The notes: generated by a model from the letters alone, not told the origin. Counted from the first letter of the stretch, positions 41,499 through 50,353 are shown. The stretch is 64,000 nt of DNA from Marispirochaeta aestuarii (GCF_002087085.1 NZ_MWQY01000010.1:121922-185921), one strand, 5' to 3'. Program-made: numbers and translations.

Positions 41499-42652
41499 TT
41501 CGAAGTTCCTGCGGCCAGGCTTTCCACTGCGCGTACAGCAGCGTCGATATCTTCATCGCCAGTAAAAGCCCCGACAGACATGCGGACGGTGCCGGAAGGA
41601 AAGGTGCCGATGGTTCTATGGGCCGAGGGAGCACAGTGCAGACCGACCCGGGTAAGTATGCCGTAATCGGTATCCAGGACCTCCCCCAATTCGGAAACTT
41701 CATGACCTTCCAGAGTAAAGGAGAGAACCCCCGTCCGCATGCTCGCATCCGCCGGTCCGTACAGAACAAGTCCGGGGATACCGGACAGGCCTTCCGCCAG
41801 GCGGGCAGATTGTCTCTGTTCCTCCTTGAGAATCACCTCCCTGCCCCTCTCCAGGAGCCACTGAAGACCGGCTCTCAGCCCGGCGATTCCCGCTGCATTG
41901 CAGGTACCGCTTTCAAAACGGTCCGGCAGGAACTGCGGTTGTTCCTCAGTCTCCGACCGGGAGCCTGTTCCCCCCTCTATCAGGGGACTGACCTCCGTCT
42001 CCCGTATGCGGGATCCAAAAATCAGCCCCCCCGTACCAGGTGGCCCGTAGAGCGACTTGTGACCTGTAAATACGAGCAGGTCAATTTTATCCTTCTCCAT
42101 ATCCAGGGGCAGCACTCCCCCCGCCTGGGCTGAATCGACAAGAAAAACAGAACCCTTTTCACGGACGATAGCGCCGACCTCCCCGACGGGCATGATTGTG
42201 CCGGTAACATTCGACGCCGCAGACATGACCACCACATCGGCTTTCTGTCTCAAGGCCTTTTTCAGGTCCGCCGGGTCGAGGGTACCGTCCCGGCCGCAGG
42301 GAACAACTGCAAGCTCTATCCCCTCCTTTTCCAGGGACCTGAGGGGGCGCATGACCGCGTTATGTTCCATTCCCGTTGTAATGACCCGGCTGCCGGGTTT
42401 CAGGATTCCCTTCAAAGCCATGTTCAAACCATAGGTAGCATTATGGGTAAAGATTACCCGCAGGGGATCCGGTCCGCCAAAAAAATGGTTCAGGGCTTCT
42501 CGAGCCTCATACACGATCCGTGCCGCCTCCAGTGATAGACCGTGAGCCGAGCGTCCGGGATTTGCGCCGGTGCGGGTCAGAAAATCATAAACCGCTTGTG
42601 CAGTTCCGGCGGGTTTCGGGAAGGAGGTCGCCGCATTGTCCAGATATATCAT
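41495..42652 (-). CDS. cysteine desulfurase-family aminotransferase class V
   Basis: The 385-residue PLP enzyme has YLDNAATSFPKP at the start, the FVDSAQ-like VDSAQAGG aspartate segment, the Schiff-base Lys199 in VFTGHKSLYGPPGTGG, and an active-site Cys in VGLHCAPSAHRTIG. The family mobilises sulfur or selenium from cysteine or selenocysteine. Genes of this subtype are regularly linked to yedE, yedF and DUF3343, as here, with four-base overlaps on both sides. Selenocysteine lyase activity is as likely as desulfurase activity. Confidence 0.9.
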   Translation of the reverse strand: MIYLDNAATSFPKPAGTAQAVYDFLTRTGANPGRSAHGLSLEAARIVYEAREALNHFFGGPDPLRVIFTHNATYGLNMALKGILKPGSRVITTGMEHNAVMRPLRSLEKEGIELAVVPCGRDGTLDPADLKKALRQKADVVVMSAASNVTGTIMPVGEVGAIVREKGSVFLVDSAQAGGVLPLDMEKDKIDLLVFTGHKSLYGPPGTGGLIFGSRIRETEVSPLIEGGTGSRSETEEQPQFLPDRFESGTCNAAGIAGLRAGLQWLLERGREVILKEEQRQSARLAEGLSGIPGLVLYGPADASMRTGVLSFTLEGHEVSELGEVLDTDYGILTRVGLHCAPSAHRTIGTFPSGTVRMSVGAFTGDEDIDAAVRAVESLAAGTSK

Positions 42653-42858
42653 GCTTTGCTTATCACCATCCGGAAACCTTCGCCCTCTTCAGAGCTTTCT
42701 ACTGTGCAGCCTTTTTTTTCAGCGATCCTGGTAACGTTCTCCCGGGAGGTTACCGTATCCACAAGAACGGAGAAGGGGAAAAACCCTTCCCTGATTGCAT
42801 CGGTGGTCAAAATAACCGGTTGAGGACAGGAGAGTCCCCGGGCATCCACTTCCTTCAT
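42649..42858 (-). CDS. yedF: TusA/YedF-family sulfurtransferase
   Basis: The 69-residue protein is a TusA fold with the persulfide-forming Cys11 in ARGLSCPQPVI. In other bacteria short TusA-like YedF proteins are encoded with the YedE transporter and the class V desulfurase and are assigned to selenium metabolism. It is coupled by four-base overlaps to both the transporter and the desulfurase genes, so it probably takes sulfur or selenium from one to the other. Confidence 0.9.
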   Translation of the reverse strand: MKEVDARGLSCPQPVILTTDAIREGFFPFSVLVDTVTSRENVTRIAEKKGCTVESSEEGEGFRMVISKA

Positions 42859-43958
42859 ATTTTACGCTCCTTCATAGCAAAACCAATAAATATGCATAAA
42901 CAAATCCCTATAAGAACCGCCGCCATACCGTAGGGACTCACTCCCCCGACCTGAAGACTGCCCCCGGCAAGACTGTCGGGTTTTCCTGCAAAACCAAAAT
43001 TGTGAGAAATCGCCGCCCCTGCAATCATGCCAAGAACGAACACGGTGGAATCCCCGTCACCTTCACCGGATAGAATCAGCTGCCGCCCGGGACAGCCGCC
43101 AGCAAGGCAGAAAGCGAGCCCCGCCAGGAACATGCCGAGGAAATTCCAGAGATGATTCGAATGAGCCACAGGCTGCAGGGTAAATCCGAAATCAATCCTG
43201 CCGAAAATCAGGTTGACAGCGGCGGCCGACAAAAGAAGGGCGACAATGCCGCTCAGGAGATGGGTGTCCCGCATCAGGAGAACGTCCCGAACAGATCCCA
43301 TGGTACAGAAGCGGGTACGCTGGGCAAGAAACCCGACACCCAGGGAAACCGCCAGGGAGATAACAAGCGGGGCACTCATGGACCCGGGACCGGCGCTGCT
43401 GCGAAGGAGGGCTGGGAAATCTGCAACGAGCAATACAAGAAAGAGCAGCATAACAGCGGGCAGGACCAATCCGGCGGCCTGATTATCCGGTCGTGACCGC
43501 CCCAGAGTGTAGCCCGACCTGAGAAATGCGACTCCAACAGCGATTCCCGCCGTGAGACCTGCGATACCGACCACGGCGTTGAGGTCTCCCCCGGCAAGAC
43601 GCAGCAAGGCCCTCCACGGGCAACCGAGAAAAGCAAGGGCGCCGATCATGGCAAAGATACCGAGTATGAAGCGGACCGCCGGAGCAGACCCCGATCTGGC
43701 TTTGAACTCACCAAAAATCATGGCAGCGATCATCGAGCCGAGAACGAAACCGGGGATCTCGGGACGCAGATACTGCACAACCTCAGCTCGATGAAGTCCC
43801 AGGGCCCCTGCGATGTCCCGCTCGAAACAGGCAACACAGATACCCATATTGGCAGGGTTTCCCCATACCGAGAGAAGAGCAGCAAAAACTCCGATAAAGC
43901 AGCCTGTCAGAATAATACCAGTACGGGACGAGAAAAAATGTGTCAGCTTTTCTTTCAA
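42855..43958 (-). CDS. yedE: YedE-family putative selenium/sulfur transporter
   Basis: The 367-residue membrane protein has about ten helices and the YeeE/YedE cysteine motifs FLGCPWRAL (about 113), RTRFCTMGS (about 230) and GGCPGRQLI (about 300), which line the ion path. It starts at TTG 43958 with GGGAGG about eight bases upstream. It is first in the yedE-yedF-desulfurase-DUF3343 operon and probably imports selenium- or sulfur-containing anions for that chain. A promoter lies 183 bases upstream, leaving a long leader. Confidence 0.9.
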   Translation of the reverse strand: MKEKLTHFFSSRTGIILTGCFIGVFAALLSVWGNPANMGICVACFERDIAGALGLHRAEVVQYLRPEIPGFVLGSMIAAMIFGEFKARSGSAPAVRFILGIFAMIGALAFLGCPWRALLRLAGGDLNAVVGIAGLTAGIAVGVAFLRSGYTLGRSRPDNQAAGLVLPAVMLLFLVLLVADFPALLRSSAGPGSMSAPLVISLAVSLGVGFLAQRTRFCTMGSVRDVLLMRDTHLLSGIVALLLSAAAVNLIFGRIDFGFTLQPVAHSNHLWNFLGMFLAGLAFCLAGGCPGRQLILSGEGDGDSTVFVLGMIAGAAISHNFGFAGKPDSLAGGSLQVGGVSPYGMAAVLIGICLCIFIGFAMKERKI

Positions 43959-44140
43959 GGAAGATACCTCCCAATAGTATGCGGCATCCTCCGGGACGGC
44001 AGAACAGACAATAGACTTTTACATTAATCTGCCTGACAAGGAACGGGAGTTTGCCCTGGATAAGACATCAACTGATGCCCGTGCATTTGCTCATGAACGG
44101 AGAAACACGCCCTGGCTACCCCCTTATTATTTAATAATGA

Positions 44141-44169
44141 ATCCTAACATCAGTAAGATGAGCTGTCAA
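44141..44169 (-). promoter_or_regulatory. promoter of the yedE operon with a long leader
   Basis: TTGACA (44169-44164) is spaced 17 bases from TAGGAT (44146-44141) on the minus strand. The predicted start near 44135 leaves a leader of about 175 bases before yedE. The stretch 43959-44221 holds no gene. Its length would suit a riboswitch or attenuator, but I recognise no known class. Confidence 0.55.
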
Positions 44170-44221
44170 TGAAACAGTTTATTTCTCAATGAAAAACGCG
44201 GCAGATTCATTCAGGAAAGGT

Positions 44222-45058
44222 TTATCCCTTGACCGCGCCGGCAGTCATACCGGAAATGAGCTGTTTCTGTATAAAGAAGAACAGTACGATTACCGGGAGG
44301 GCGCTCAGGACTCCTCCAGCCGTCAACAAGCCCCACTCGATCTGGTACTCCCCGATCATGTTCTGCAGAGCGATCGGAATGGTACGGACCCGGCTGTTTG
44401 TCAGGATAGCTGCGTACAGGTATTCATTCCAGGAGGTAATAAATATGTATATGCCGGTTGAGAAGATACCCGGCATGACTACCGGAATAATGACCCGCAC
44501 CATGGCGCCGAAGCGGGAACAGCCGTCAATCTGTGCGGCCTTGTCAAGATCGGTGGGAACGGCGTTGAAAAAACTGGTCATCATCCAGGTTGAAAAGGGG
44601 ATTGTAAATGTGGAATACGCAATAATCAGGGCAAAGTAGGTGTCCATGATGTTCAGTACTTTCATCATAATAAAGAGCGGGATAATCAGGAGCATGATGG
44701 GGAACATGTTGATTACAAGGAACTGCATAAGAAGATATTTTCTGCCCCGGAATTTATATCGGGAAAAACTGTAGCTGGCGGGTACTGTAAGGAAAAGCCC
44801 CACAAAGGCGGTAGTCAGGGCGACAATAAAGCTGTCCGCCATATTCGCTGCGAAATTCAACTTGCTGAAAAGACGCACATAGTTTTCCCTTGTTGGATGC
44901 TCAGGAAAAAAACGAAAATCGGGGCGGTAGAGTTCCTTCTCCTGGGTTATGGATGAAATGAAGGTCCAGAGGTACGGTCCCAGGGCAAACAGGAGGATCA
45001 GAATAATCGGAAGATATATTGTGAATATTCGTTTAACCGGATGCTTTTTTGCCGTCAT
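44222..45058 (-). CDS. sugar ABC transporter permease (MalG type)
   Basis: The 278-residue inner-membrane protein has six predicted helices and the EAA loop DLDKAAQIDGCSRFGAMVRVIIPVVMPGI near residue 180, which docks on the ATPase. It is the second permease of a CUT1 importer. ATG 45058 lies just after the stop of the first permease gene; an in-frame GTG at 45070 is a possible alternative. No ATPase is encoded in the operon, so a shared MsmX/UgpC-like ATPase must be supplied from elsewhere. Confidence 0.92.
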   Translation of the reverse strand: MTAKKHPVKRIFTIYLPIILILLFALGPYLWTFISSITQEKELYRPDFRFFPEHPTRENYVRLFSKLNFAANMADSFIVALTTAFVGLFLTVPASYSFSRYKFRGRKYLLMQFLVINMFPIMLLIIPLFIMMKVLNIMDTYFALIIAYSTFTIPFSTWMMTSFFNAVPTDLDKAAQIDGCSRFGAMVRVIIPVVMPGIFSTGIYIFITSWNEYLYAAILTNSRVRTIPIALQNMIGEYQIEWGLLTAGGVLSALPVIVLFFFIQKQLISGMTAGAVKG

Positions 45059-45059
45059 A

Positions 45060-45962
45060 TCAGTTCTCACTCTTCAGAATGCTTCGGATATACCCAAAAA
45101 CAATGATCATGAGGAAGATGGTCAAAAAAACCGCCAGCGTTGAAGCATAGCCGAAATCCATACCCTTATATGCTTTGATATAGGAGTACACCGGCAGGGT
45201 GTATGTGCTGTAGCCGGGACCACCGCCGGTCATGATAATGATTATATCAAGAGAATTTGCCACCCAGATCGTTCGCAGCAGTACGGTTGTCAGGATTATG
45301 GGCTTGAGCATGGGAAGGGTAATCCGGCGAAAACCGGCCCATTTCCCCGCCCCGTCAATGGAAGCGGCTTCATACAGCTCCTGCGGTATTGCCTGCAGGC
45401 CCGCCAGAAGCATGACTGCAAAAAATGGAAAACCCTGCCAGATCAAGGCAAAAATGATTGCTCCCAGGGCGGTTGATTTATCGGCAAGGAAGGGAATGAA
45501 CTCATTTATAAGCCCCAGACGTCTGAGAATCTGATTAATCAATCCATAGTTGCCATCGTACATCCATCGCCACATCAAGGCCGTAATTACACTGGGAGTA
45601 ACCCAGGGTATAAGTACGAGAGAACGGGCAAGACCCTGGCCGCGAAAGTTGTTTTTCAAAATCAAGGCCGTTACAAAACCGAGGAGGAACTGGAAGGTGA
45701 TGATCCCCGCAATCCAAAAACCTGTATTCAGTAACGAAGTATAAAAAAGGGGGTCCGAAAAAGCCTGAATATAATTTTCCAGACCGCTAAAGGCCTTTTC
45801 CTGAGGTTTGTACAGAATGTACTGCATCAGGCTGTACATCATGGTTCGGAACATCGGAAAAAAGACAACGGCCAGAGTTATTATTATGGCGGGAGAGACA
45901 AGGGCATAAGGGAAAATATCCGGTCTGCGGCGTGTTTCCGTCACAGGCAACTCCTCTTTCAA
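45060..45962 (-). CDS. sugar ABC transporter permease (MalF type)
   Basis: The 300-residue protein has six predicted helices, a PYALVSPAIIITLAVVFFPMF first helix typical of the MalF group and the EAA loop ELYEAASIDGAGKWAGFRRITLPMLKPI near residue 200. It pairs with the downstream MalG-type permease. It is separated from the binding-protein gene by 74 bases containing a hairpin. Confidence 0.92.
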   Translation of the reverse strand: MKEELPVTETRRRPDIFPYALVSPAIIITLAVVFFPMFRTMMYSLMQYILYKPQEKAFSGLENYIQAFSDPLFYTSLLNTGFWIAGIITFQFLLGFVTALILKNNFRGQGLARSLVLIPWVTPSVITALMWRWMYDGNYGLINQILRRLGLINEFIPFLADKSTALGAIIFALIWQGFPFFAVMLLAGLQAIPQELYEAASIDGAGKWAGFRRITLPMLKPIILTTVLLRTIWVANSLDIIIIMTGGGPGYSTYTLPVYSYIKAYKGMDFGYASTLAVFLTIFLMIIVFGYIRSILKSEN

Positions 45963-45975
45963 AGATACGGAGGGA

Positions 45976-46004
45976 CTGCCGACACTCGAAGGATGAATCG
46001 GCAG
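45976..46004 (-). repeat. intergenic hairpin after the sugar-binding protein gene
   Basis: CTGCCGA pairs with TCGGCAG around a 15-base loop between the binding-protein and permease genes. Without a T run it looks like a message-stabilising or attenuating element. Confidence 0.6.
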
Positions 46005-46036
46005 CCCCGTTCTTTCAGGATTTCCAGCCGGACAGC

Positions 46037-47278
46037 TTATTTGGCGAAGTGATCTTCAATCGCCTGCATCATCTCGGCGCTGGTAATTTCACCTGCAAAA
46101 GCCTGCTGCATCAGGGCCGGCCACAGGGATTCGACGAACTCCGCAGTTCCGGGATGGGCAGGAAGGACGCCGGCAAAATCAGCTGAATCAGTTGTAGCCT
46201 TGAGAAATCGATCGGCATCTGCCCTGGCATTGCTCTTGTTAATGGAAACCTGCCCGCTGGACTTCTGCCAGATGGCATTGTTTTCAGCTTCAGCGAGGAA
46301 GGCTGCCCACTTGAAAGCGGCATCCGGAACCTCGGTGGCTGCAAAAACCGCGTTTTCCTCATCGCCGAAGGAGGTCCAGTAGCCCTCTGTTCCCCGGGGT
46401 ACCGGAGCAGCGGAAATCCTGTCGCCCAGGGCTTCTTCCATCTGCGCAGCACTTCCCAGATGATGTATGGTCATGGCGGTCCGCCCGGAAATCATGTTGG
46501 CGATTATCTCCTTAAAACCGTCGCTGGGTGTTGTGGGAGGACTCACTTTGTGCACCCGGTAAAGATCGATGAACCACTGATTGGCCGCTATGGCCTCCGG
46601 TGTAGTCAGTCCTGAATTGCCGTTTTTGTCAAAGAACTGTGCGCCGCTTGAGAGAACAAAGGTTCCCCACCAGTCGTGACCGCCCCGGGCTCCGCGGATA
46701 CCAAAACCGTAAACATCGACAACACCGTCGCCATCGGTGTCCCGGGTAAGCTTTTTCGCTGCGTCCAGGAATTCTTCCCGGGTTTTCGGGACCTCAAGCC
46801 CCAGTTCATCGAACATGTCCTGCCGGTAGTAGAGGTAGAGGATTACCATCTGCAGGGGCATGTAATACTGTTTGCCGTCGGTGTACCTGGTAAGCTCCCA
46901 GACGTTTTCGTAGATGTCATCTTTTCCGTCCCAGGAGGCGATGTAGTCGTCCAGAGGAAGAAGAGCGCCCATTTCCACCAGCTGAGGCTGCCACCAGAGT
47001 TTTACCTGAGCTACATCCGGCGGATATCCTCCGGCAACAGCGGTAAGCAGTTTCTGGTTGTAGACATCCCAGGCAACCCGTTCCGCTTCGATTCTGATGC
47101 CCGGCTTCTCCCTTTCGAACTTCTCGATGAGAGGATTCAAAGCAGTTTCCGGATTATCAAAGTGATACCAGAATTTCACCACCTGCTCTTCAGCTTCCGA
47201 GGCCTCGCTTCCTCCTCCCGCAAAAAGTGCCGGGCAGATCAGCAACAGAACCAATACAAGAATACTGGATTTCTTCAT
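46037..47278 (-). CDS. extracellular sugar-binding protein (ABC family 1)
   Basis: A 413-residue exported protein with a signal peptide (about 1-21, CPALFAGGG), then VVKFWYHFDNPETALNPLIEKFEREKPGI, the TRDTDGDGVVDVYGFG calcium-loop-like segment and an AFKWAAFLAEAENNAIWQKSSGQVS end typical of family 1 binding proteins. Its start overlaps the transketolase C gene by four bases, unusual for a binding protein, so transport and the transketolase step are co-translated. The sugar is not identifiable. Confidence 0.92.
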   Translation of the reverse strand: MKKSSILVLVLLLICPALFAGGGSEASEAEEQVVKFWYHFDNPETALNPLIEKFEREKPGIRIEAERVAWDVYNQKLLTAVAGGYPPDVAQVKLWWQPQLVEMGALLPLDDYIASWDGKDDIYENVWELTRYTDGKQYYMPLQMVILYLYYRQDMFDELGLEVPKTREEFLDAAKKLTRDTDGDGVVDVYGFGIRGARGGHDWWGTFVLSSGAQFFDKNGNSGLTTPEAIAANQWFIDLYRVHKVSPPTTPSDGFKEIIANMISGRTAMTIHHLGSAAQMEEALGDRISAAPVPRGTEGYWTSFGDEENAVFAATEVPDAAFKWAAFLAEAENNAIWQKSSGQVSINKSNARADADRFLKATTDSADFAGVLPAHPGTAEFVESLWPALMQQAFAGEITSAEMMQAIEDHFAK

Positions 47279-48231
47279 AAATCCCTCCTAGTTTTTTTAT
47301 TCAGGACATGCCTGACGTTTTCACAGATATCCGAGGACGTGAGTCCGTATTTTTCCAGAATCTCCTGCGGCTCTCCCGATTCACCGAAGGTGTCCTGGAC
47401 TCCCACCATTGCCAGGGGAACAGGCGATTCCCGGACAAGCAGATCCGCACAGGCGCTTCCCAGGCCGCCTATAACGGAATGCTCCTCGGCAGTTACCAGG
47501 GAACCGCACTCCCCTGCAGCCTTAAGAACAGCATCTTTGTCCAGAGGTTTAATGGTATGCATGTTGATGACCCTGGCCCTGATCCCTTCCCCGGCAAGAC
47601 GGTCGGATGCTTCCAGAGCTGCACTGACCATCATGCCCGCCGCGATTATTGCCACATCCCCGCCGTCCCTCAGGGTAACAGCCCGTCCAGGAACAAAGGG
47701 CGTTTCTGTACCGGTAATTACCGGCGTGGGGATTCTTCCCAGGCGCAGGTAGACCGGGCCGTTCATCTCTGCCGCTGCCCTGGTAGCCTTGTAGGCTTCA
47801 TTGGCATCACAGGGCACCAGGACAGTCATCCCCGGAATCAGCCGCATGAGGGCGATGTCTTCGAAGCTCTGATGGGTTGCTCCGTCGGCACCCACGCACA
47901 TTCCCCCGTGGCTTGTCGCAATTTTTACATTGGCCTGATTATATCCGACCGAGACCCGAACCGCCTGATTCGCAAGACTGGTCGCGAAGACCGCAAAAGT
48001 AGTTGTAAAAGGAACAAAACCGTCTATCGCCATTCCGGCGGCGGTGCCGATCATGTCCGATTCCTTGATCCCCATCTGAAAGAACCTTTCGGGAAAAGCG
48101 TTCTTAAATGCGGTCACCTTTACCGCATCCGTCAGATCGGCGGTCAGAACAACGATCTTTTTATTTTCCGCCCCAAGATCTACAAGGGCATCACCAAAAG
48201 CTTCTCGCATTGCCTTGTTACCAGCGTACAT
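47275..48231 (-). CDS. transketolase C-terminal subunit (split transketolase)
   Basis: The 318-residue protein carries the pyrimidine-binding and C-terminal domains: the catalytic glutamate segment MGIKESDMIGTAAGMAIDG, HGGMCVGADGATHQSFEDIALMRLIPGMTVLVP, and a C-terminal VITAEEHSVIGGLG-like segment. ATG 48231 shares one base with the stop of the N-terminal subunit gene (TGATG), so the two are made together and would form the complete thiamine-diphosphate enzyme. It may serve pentose, apiose or sulfo-sugar metabolism. Confidence 0.92.
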   Translation of the reverse strand: MYAGNKAMREAFGDALVDLGAENKKIVVLTADLTDAVKVTAFKNAFPERFFQMGIKESDMIGTAAGMAIDGFVPFTTTFAVFATSLANQAVRVSVGYNQANVKIATSHGGMCVGADGATHQSFEDIALMRLIPGMTVLVPCDANEAYKATRAAAEMNGPVYLRLGRIPTPVITGTETPFVPGRAVTLRDGGDVAIIAAGMMVSAALEASDRLAGEGIRARVINMHTIKPLDKDAVLKAAGECGSLVTAEEHSVIGGLGSACADLLVRESPVPLAMVGVQDTFGESGEPQEILEKYGLTSSDICENVRHVLNKKTRRDL

Positions 48232-49130
48232 CAGGCTGTCTCCCCGGCTTTCCACGCCTCCGGCAATGGGAAATCCTGAAATTTTTCCGAAAGACCAAGC
48301 GCCGTCAAGGCTTCGGCTGTCTGGATGTCTGAAGGACAGCTTCCGTGCCACTCGGCTTTGTCTTCCATAAAAGGAACGCCCTTTCCCATTTTTGTTCTGC
48401 CTATAATCACAGAGGGTAATCCCGACTTATTCCCGCAGATTTCCAAGGTTTCAACGATGGACGGAATATCGTTTCCATCGATTTCCACGGCGTGCCATCC
48501 GAAGGCCTGGAAGCGTTCGATCAGAGGATCAATCTTCATGACAGCGTCCACGGGTCCGTCTATCTGCAGATTATTGTAGTTGATGAAGACCAGCAGATTA
48601 TCCAGATGATAATGGGAGGATGTCATGGCCGCTTCCCACACCTGTCCTTCCTGAAGTTCACCGTCCCCCAGGACACAATATACTCTGCCTCTGGATCCGC
48701 GGAGCTTCATGGACATGGCGATTCCATTGGCCACGGAAAGCCCCTGTCCCAGCGGTCCGGTGGAGGTTTCGACGATTCCCGGCAGCATCTTGCGCGCGGG
48801 ATGCCCCTGCAACGGAGAGCCCATTCGACGAAAAGACGACAGACTCTCCAGGGACAAAAAACCTTTTCGGGCAAGAGCGGCATACCAGACGGCACAGGTG
48901 TGCCCGTTACTCAGAACCAGACGGTCCCGATCCGGATCATCAATCCTGGAGGGGTCTGAAGTCATCCCCCCGCCATAGAGTACAGCCATGAAATCCGCCA
49001 GCCCAAGGGCTCCGCCTATATGGCCATGGCCGGCATTCCTGATCATCCTGACTGTGTCCCGCCTCAACTGGAGAGCGAAATCCCCCAGGGCTTCGTAATC
49101 CTTCAAAACAGTTTTTTTCTTTTCTTCCAT
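48231..49130 (-). CDS. transketolase N-terminal subunit (split transketolase)
   Basis: The 299-residue protein has the thiamine-diphosphate-binding domain: GHIGGALGLADFMAVLYGG, STGPLGQGLSVANGIAMSMK, VLGDGELQEGQVWEAAM with the metal-binding GDG...N pattern, and INYNNLQIDG. It is paired with the C-terminal subunit gene. It follows the GntR gene by 26 bases and lies upstream of a sugar importer, so it probably handles the imported sugar's phosphorylated form. No isomerase or kinase is in the cluster. Confidence 0.92.
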   Translation of the reverse strand: MEEKKKTVLKDYEALGDFALQLRRDTVRMIRNAGHGHIGGALGLADFMAVLYGGGMTSDPSRIDDPDRDRLVLSNGHTCAVWYAALARKGFLSLESLSSFRRMGSPLQGHPARKMLPGIVETSTGPLGQGLSVANGIAMSMKLRGSRGRVYCVLGDGELQEGQVWEAAMTSSHYHLDNLLVFINYNNLQIDGPVDAVMKIDPLIERFQAFGWHAVEIDGNDIPSIVETLEICGNKSGLPSVIIGRTKMGKGVPFMEDKAEWHGSCPSDIQTAEALTALGLSEKFQDFPLPEAWKAGETA

Positions 49131-49156
49131 TGACTTTTCCTGCTGCTCCTTTGGTA

Positions 49157-49846
49157 CTATGTCGGACTCCCCGGATCGAGTCGCCGTATTCTTGATTGCA
49201 TCATGTGATTTTCCATGGCCGCTGCGGCTCCAGCGGGGTTCCTGTTTAAAATATTCTTCAGCACATCCTCATGTTCATGGAGGCTGCTTTTAAAGACCAG
49301 GTTCTGGTCCTCCTTGAAATTCTTGTTCATCGCTATGATCTCCGGAGTAATCTGGGTAATAAGAGATTCCAGAACCTTATTCTTTGATGCCTTGACTATG
49401 GCCAGATGAAACAGATGATCTTCTTCCAGCGTCGACCGCTTCAACTTGAACGCCTGCTGGAAATCCTCGTTTGCCTGTGCAATCCTGGTGTGATCCTCTG
49501 AATCTCCCCTTTCCGCTGCAAGACGGGCGGAGAAGATTTCAAGGTAGGATCGGGTCTCTATCAGATCCTCCAGGGCAAAGGCGTCAAAATTGCGAATATT
49601 TGTGATCAGAGCATCCAGGGCAATCGGACGCATACCGGACAGATAGATCCCCTTCTGAGGCCGGATTTCCAGAACACCGTAGAACTCAAGTTTCTGAAGC
49701 GCTTTGCGGACGTATCCCCTGCTCGTTTTCAGTCTTTCCGCAAGCATTCGCTCGGATGGAATCTTCCCACCGGGTTTGATAGTTTCAGCCCGGAGCATTC
49801 GTTGCAGTTCATGAATAATTACATCTACCGGATCATCTTTACCCAT
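49157..49846 (-). CDS. GntR/FadR-family regulator of the transketolase-sugar ABC operon
   Basis: The 229-residue regulator has a GntR winged helix (about 8-75; SERMLAERLKTSRGYVRKALQKLEFYGVL) and a C-terminal FCD helical ligand domain. It is first in a single minus-strand operon with the split transketolase and importer. Two copies of CTGGTTAACCAG upstream, one inside its own promoter spacer, indicate direct autorepression. The ligand is probably the sugar acid or phosphate made in this pathway. Confidence 0.92.
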   Translation of the reverse strand: MGKDDPVDVIIHELQRMLRAETIKPGGKIPSERMLAERLKTSRGYVRKALQKLEFYGVLEIRPQKGIYLSGMRPIALDALITNIRNFDAFALEDLIETRSYLEIFSARLAAERGDSEDHTRIAQANEDFQQAFKLKRSTLEEDHLFHLAIVKASKNKVLESLITQITPEIIAMNKNFKEDQNLVFKSSLHEHEDVLKNILNRNPAGAAAAMENHMMQSRIRRLDPGSPT

Positions 49847-49875
49847 AAGCGACTCTTCGATATAGAATAACGCAA

Positions 49876-49926
49876 CTGGTTAACCAGATACCTCTCCATG
49901 GTAGCACTGGTTAACCAGTTTGGCAA
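49876..49926 (-). promoter_or_regulatory. promoter with two CTGGTTAACCAG operators
   Basis: On the minus strand TTGCCA (49926-49921) and TACCAT (49903-49898) are 17 bases apart. The palindrome CTGGTTAACCAG (49907-49918) fills that spacer and a second identical copy (49876-49887) lies 31 bases downstream, about three helical turns away. Confidence 0.8.
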
Positions 49927-49933
49927 GCTTTAT

Positions 49934-50084
49934 TTACTGTTCAGAATCGTGGGGATGGAACGCGAATAAGTCCTGTTTTGTGAACAGATTATTCGTTCTG
50001 TCGTGCTTTCTCCGGGGAATTTTCCTTTTTGGTGAAATAATCCGACGATCAGGTTATTTTCATCCCCACGGTTCGGAACAGTAA
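49934..50084. mobile_element. MITE-like element 1 with 24-base terminal inverted repeats
   Basis: The ends TTACTGTTCAGAATCGTGGG.. and, inverted, TTACTGTTCCGAACCGTGGG.. match over 24 bases with two differences. The 151-base element has no convincing gene. Inner inverted repeats (CGAATAA/TTATTCG, CTGTT/AACAG) suggest it folds when transcribed. No target-site duplication is clear. It shares its ends but not its interior with the element at 50536-50683. Confidence 0.65.
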
Positions 50085-50106
50085 GCAGGTTTATGAGGGG
50101 CCTTAT

Positions 50107-50144
50107 AAAAAAAACCCGGAAGGTCCAGAAGACCATCCGGGTTA
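50107..50144 (-). terminator. terminator of tRNA-Arg
   Basis: AACCCGGA.GGTC pairs with GGACC.TCCGGGTT and eight T residues follow on the minus strand. Confidence 0.9.
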
Positions 50145-50152
50145 TGAACGAC

Positions 50153-50226
<74 letters not shown>

Positions 50227-50249
50227 ATGATCACTTAAGATCGGCGTTC

Positions 50250-50278
50250 AGAATAATCAGAGCATGCCGTTGTGTCAA
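50250..50278 (-). promoter_or_regulatory. promoter of tRNA-Arg
   Basis: TTGACA (50278-50273) is spaced 17 bases from TATTCT (50255-50250), about 24 bases upstream of the mature tRNA. Confidence 0.8.
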
Positions 50279-50353
50279 GACTTTCGGGATCAGGCACTGC
50301 AGTAATGCACCAGGGGCCTGCAGAAAAGGCATGGAAAAATGAGGCCGTGCTGC

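Noticed and set aside
41274..43958. Selenoprotein with in-frame TGA
   Set aside because: All four genes of the module read through without internal stops and use cysteine where expected.
44011..44172. Open frame IDFYINLPDKEREFALDK in the yedE leader
   Set aside because: It has no start codon or ribosome-binding site and runs through the yedE promoter on the other strand.
47275..49130. Assignment to the apiose-specific transketolase AptA/AptB or the sulfo-transketolase SqwGH
   Set aside because: The layout is similar, but no kinase, isomerase or sulfo-sugar gene supports either substrate.
49930..50136. Minus-strand ORF of 68 codons
   Set aside because: It lies inside MITE-like element 1 and the tRNA-Arg terminator, with no ribosome-binding site.
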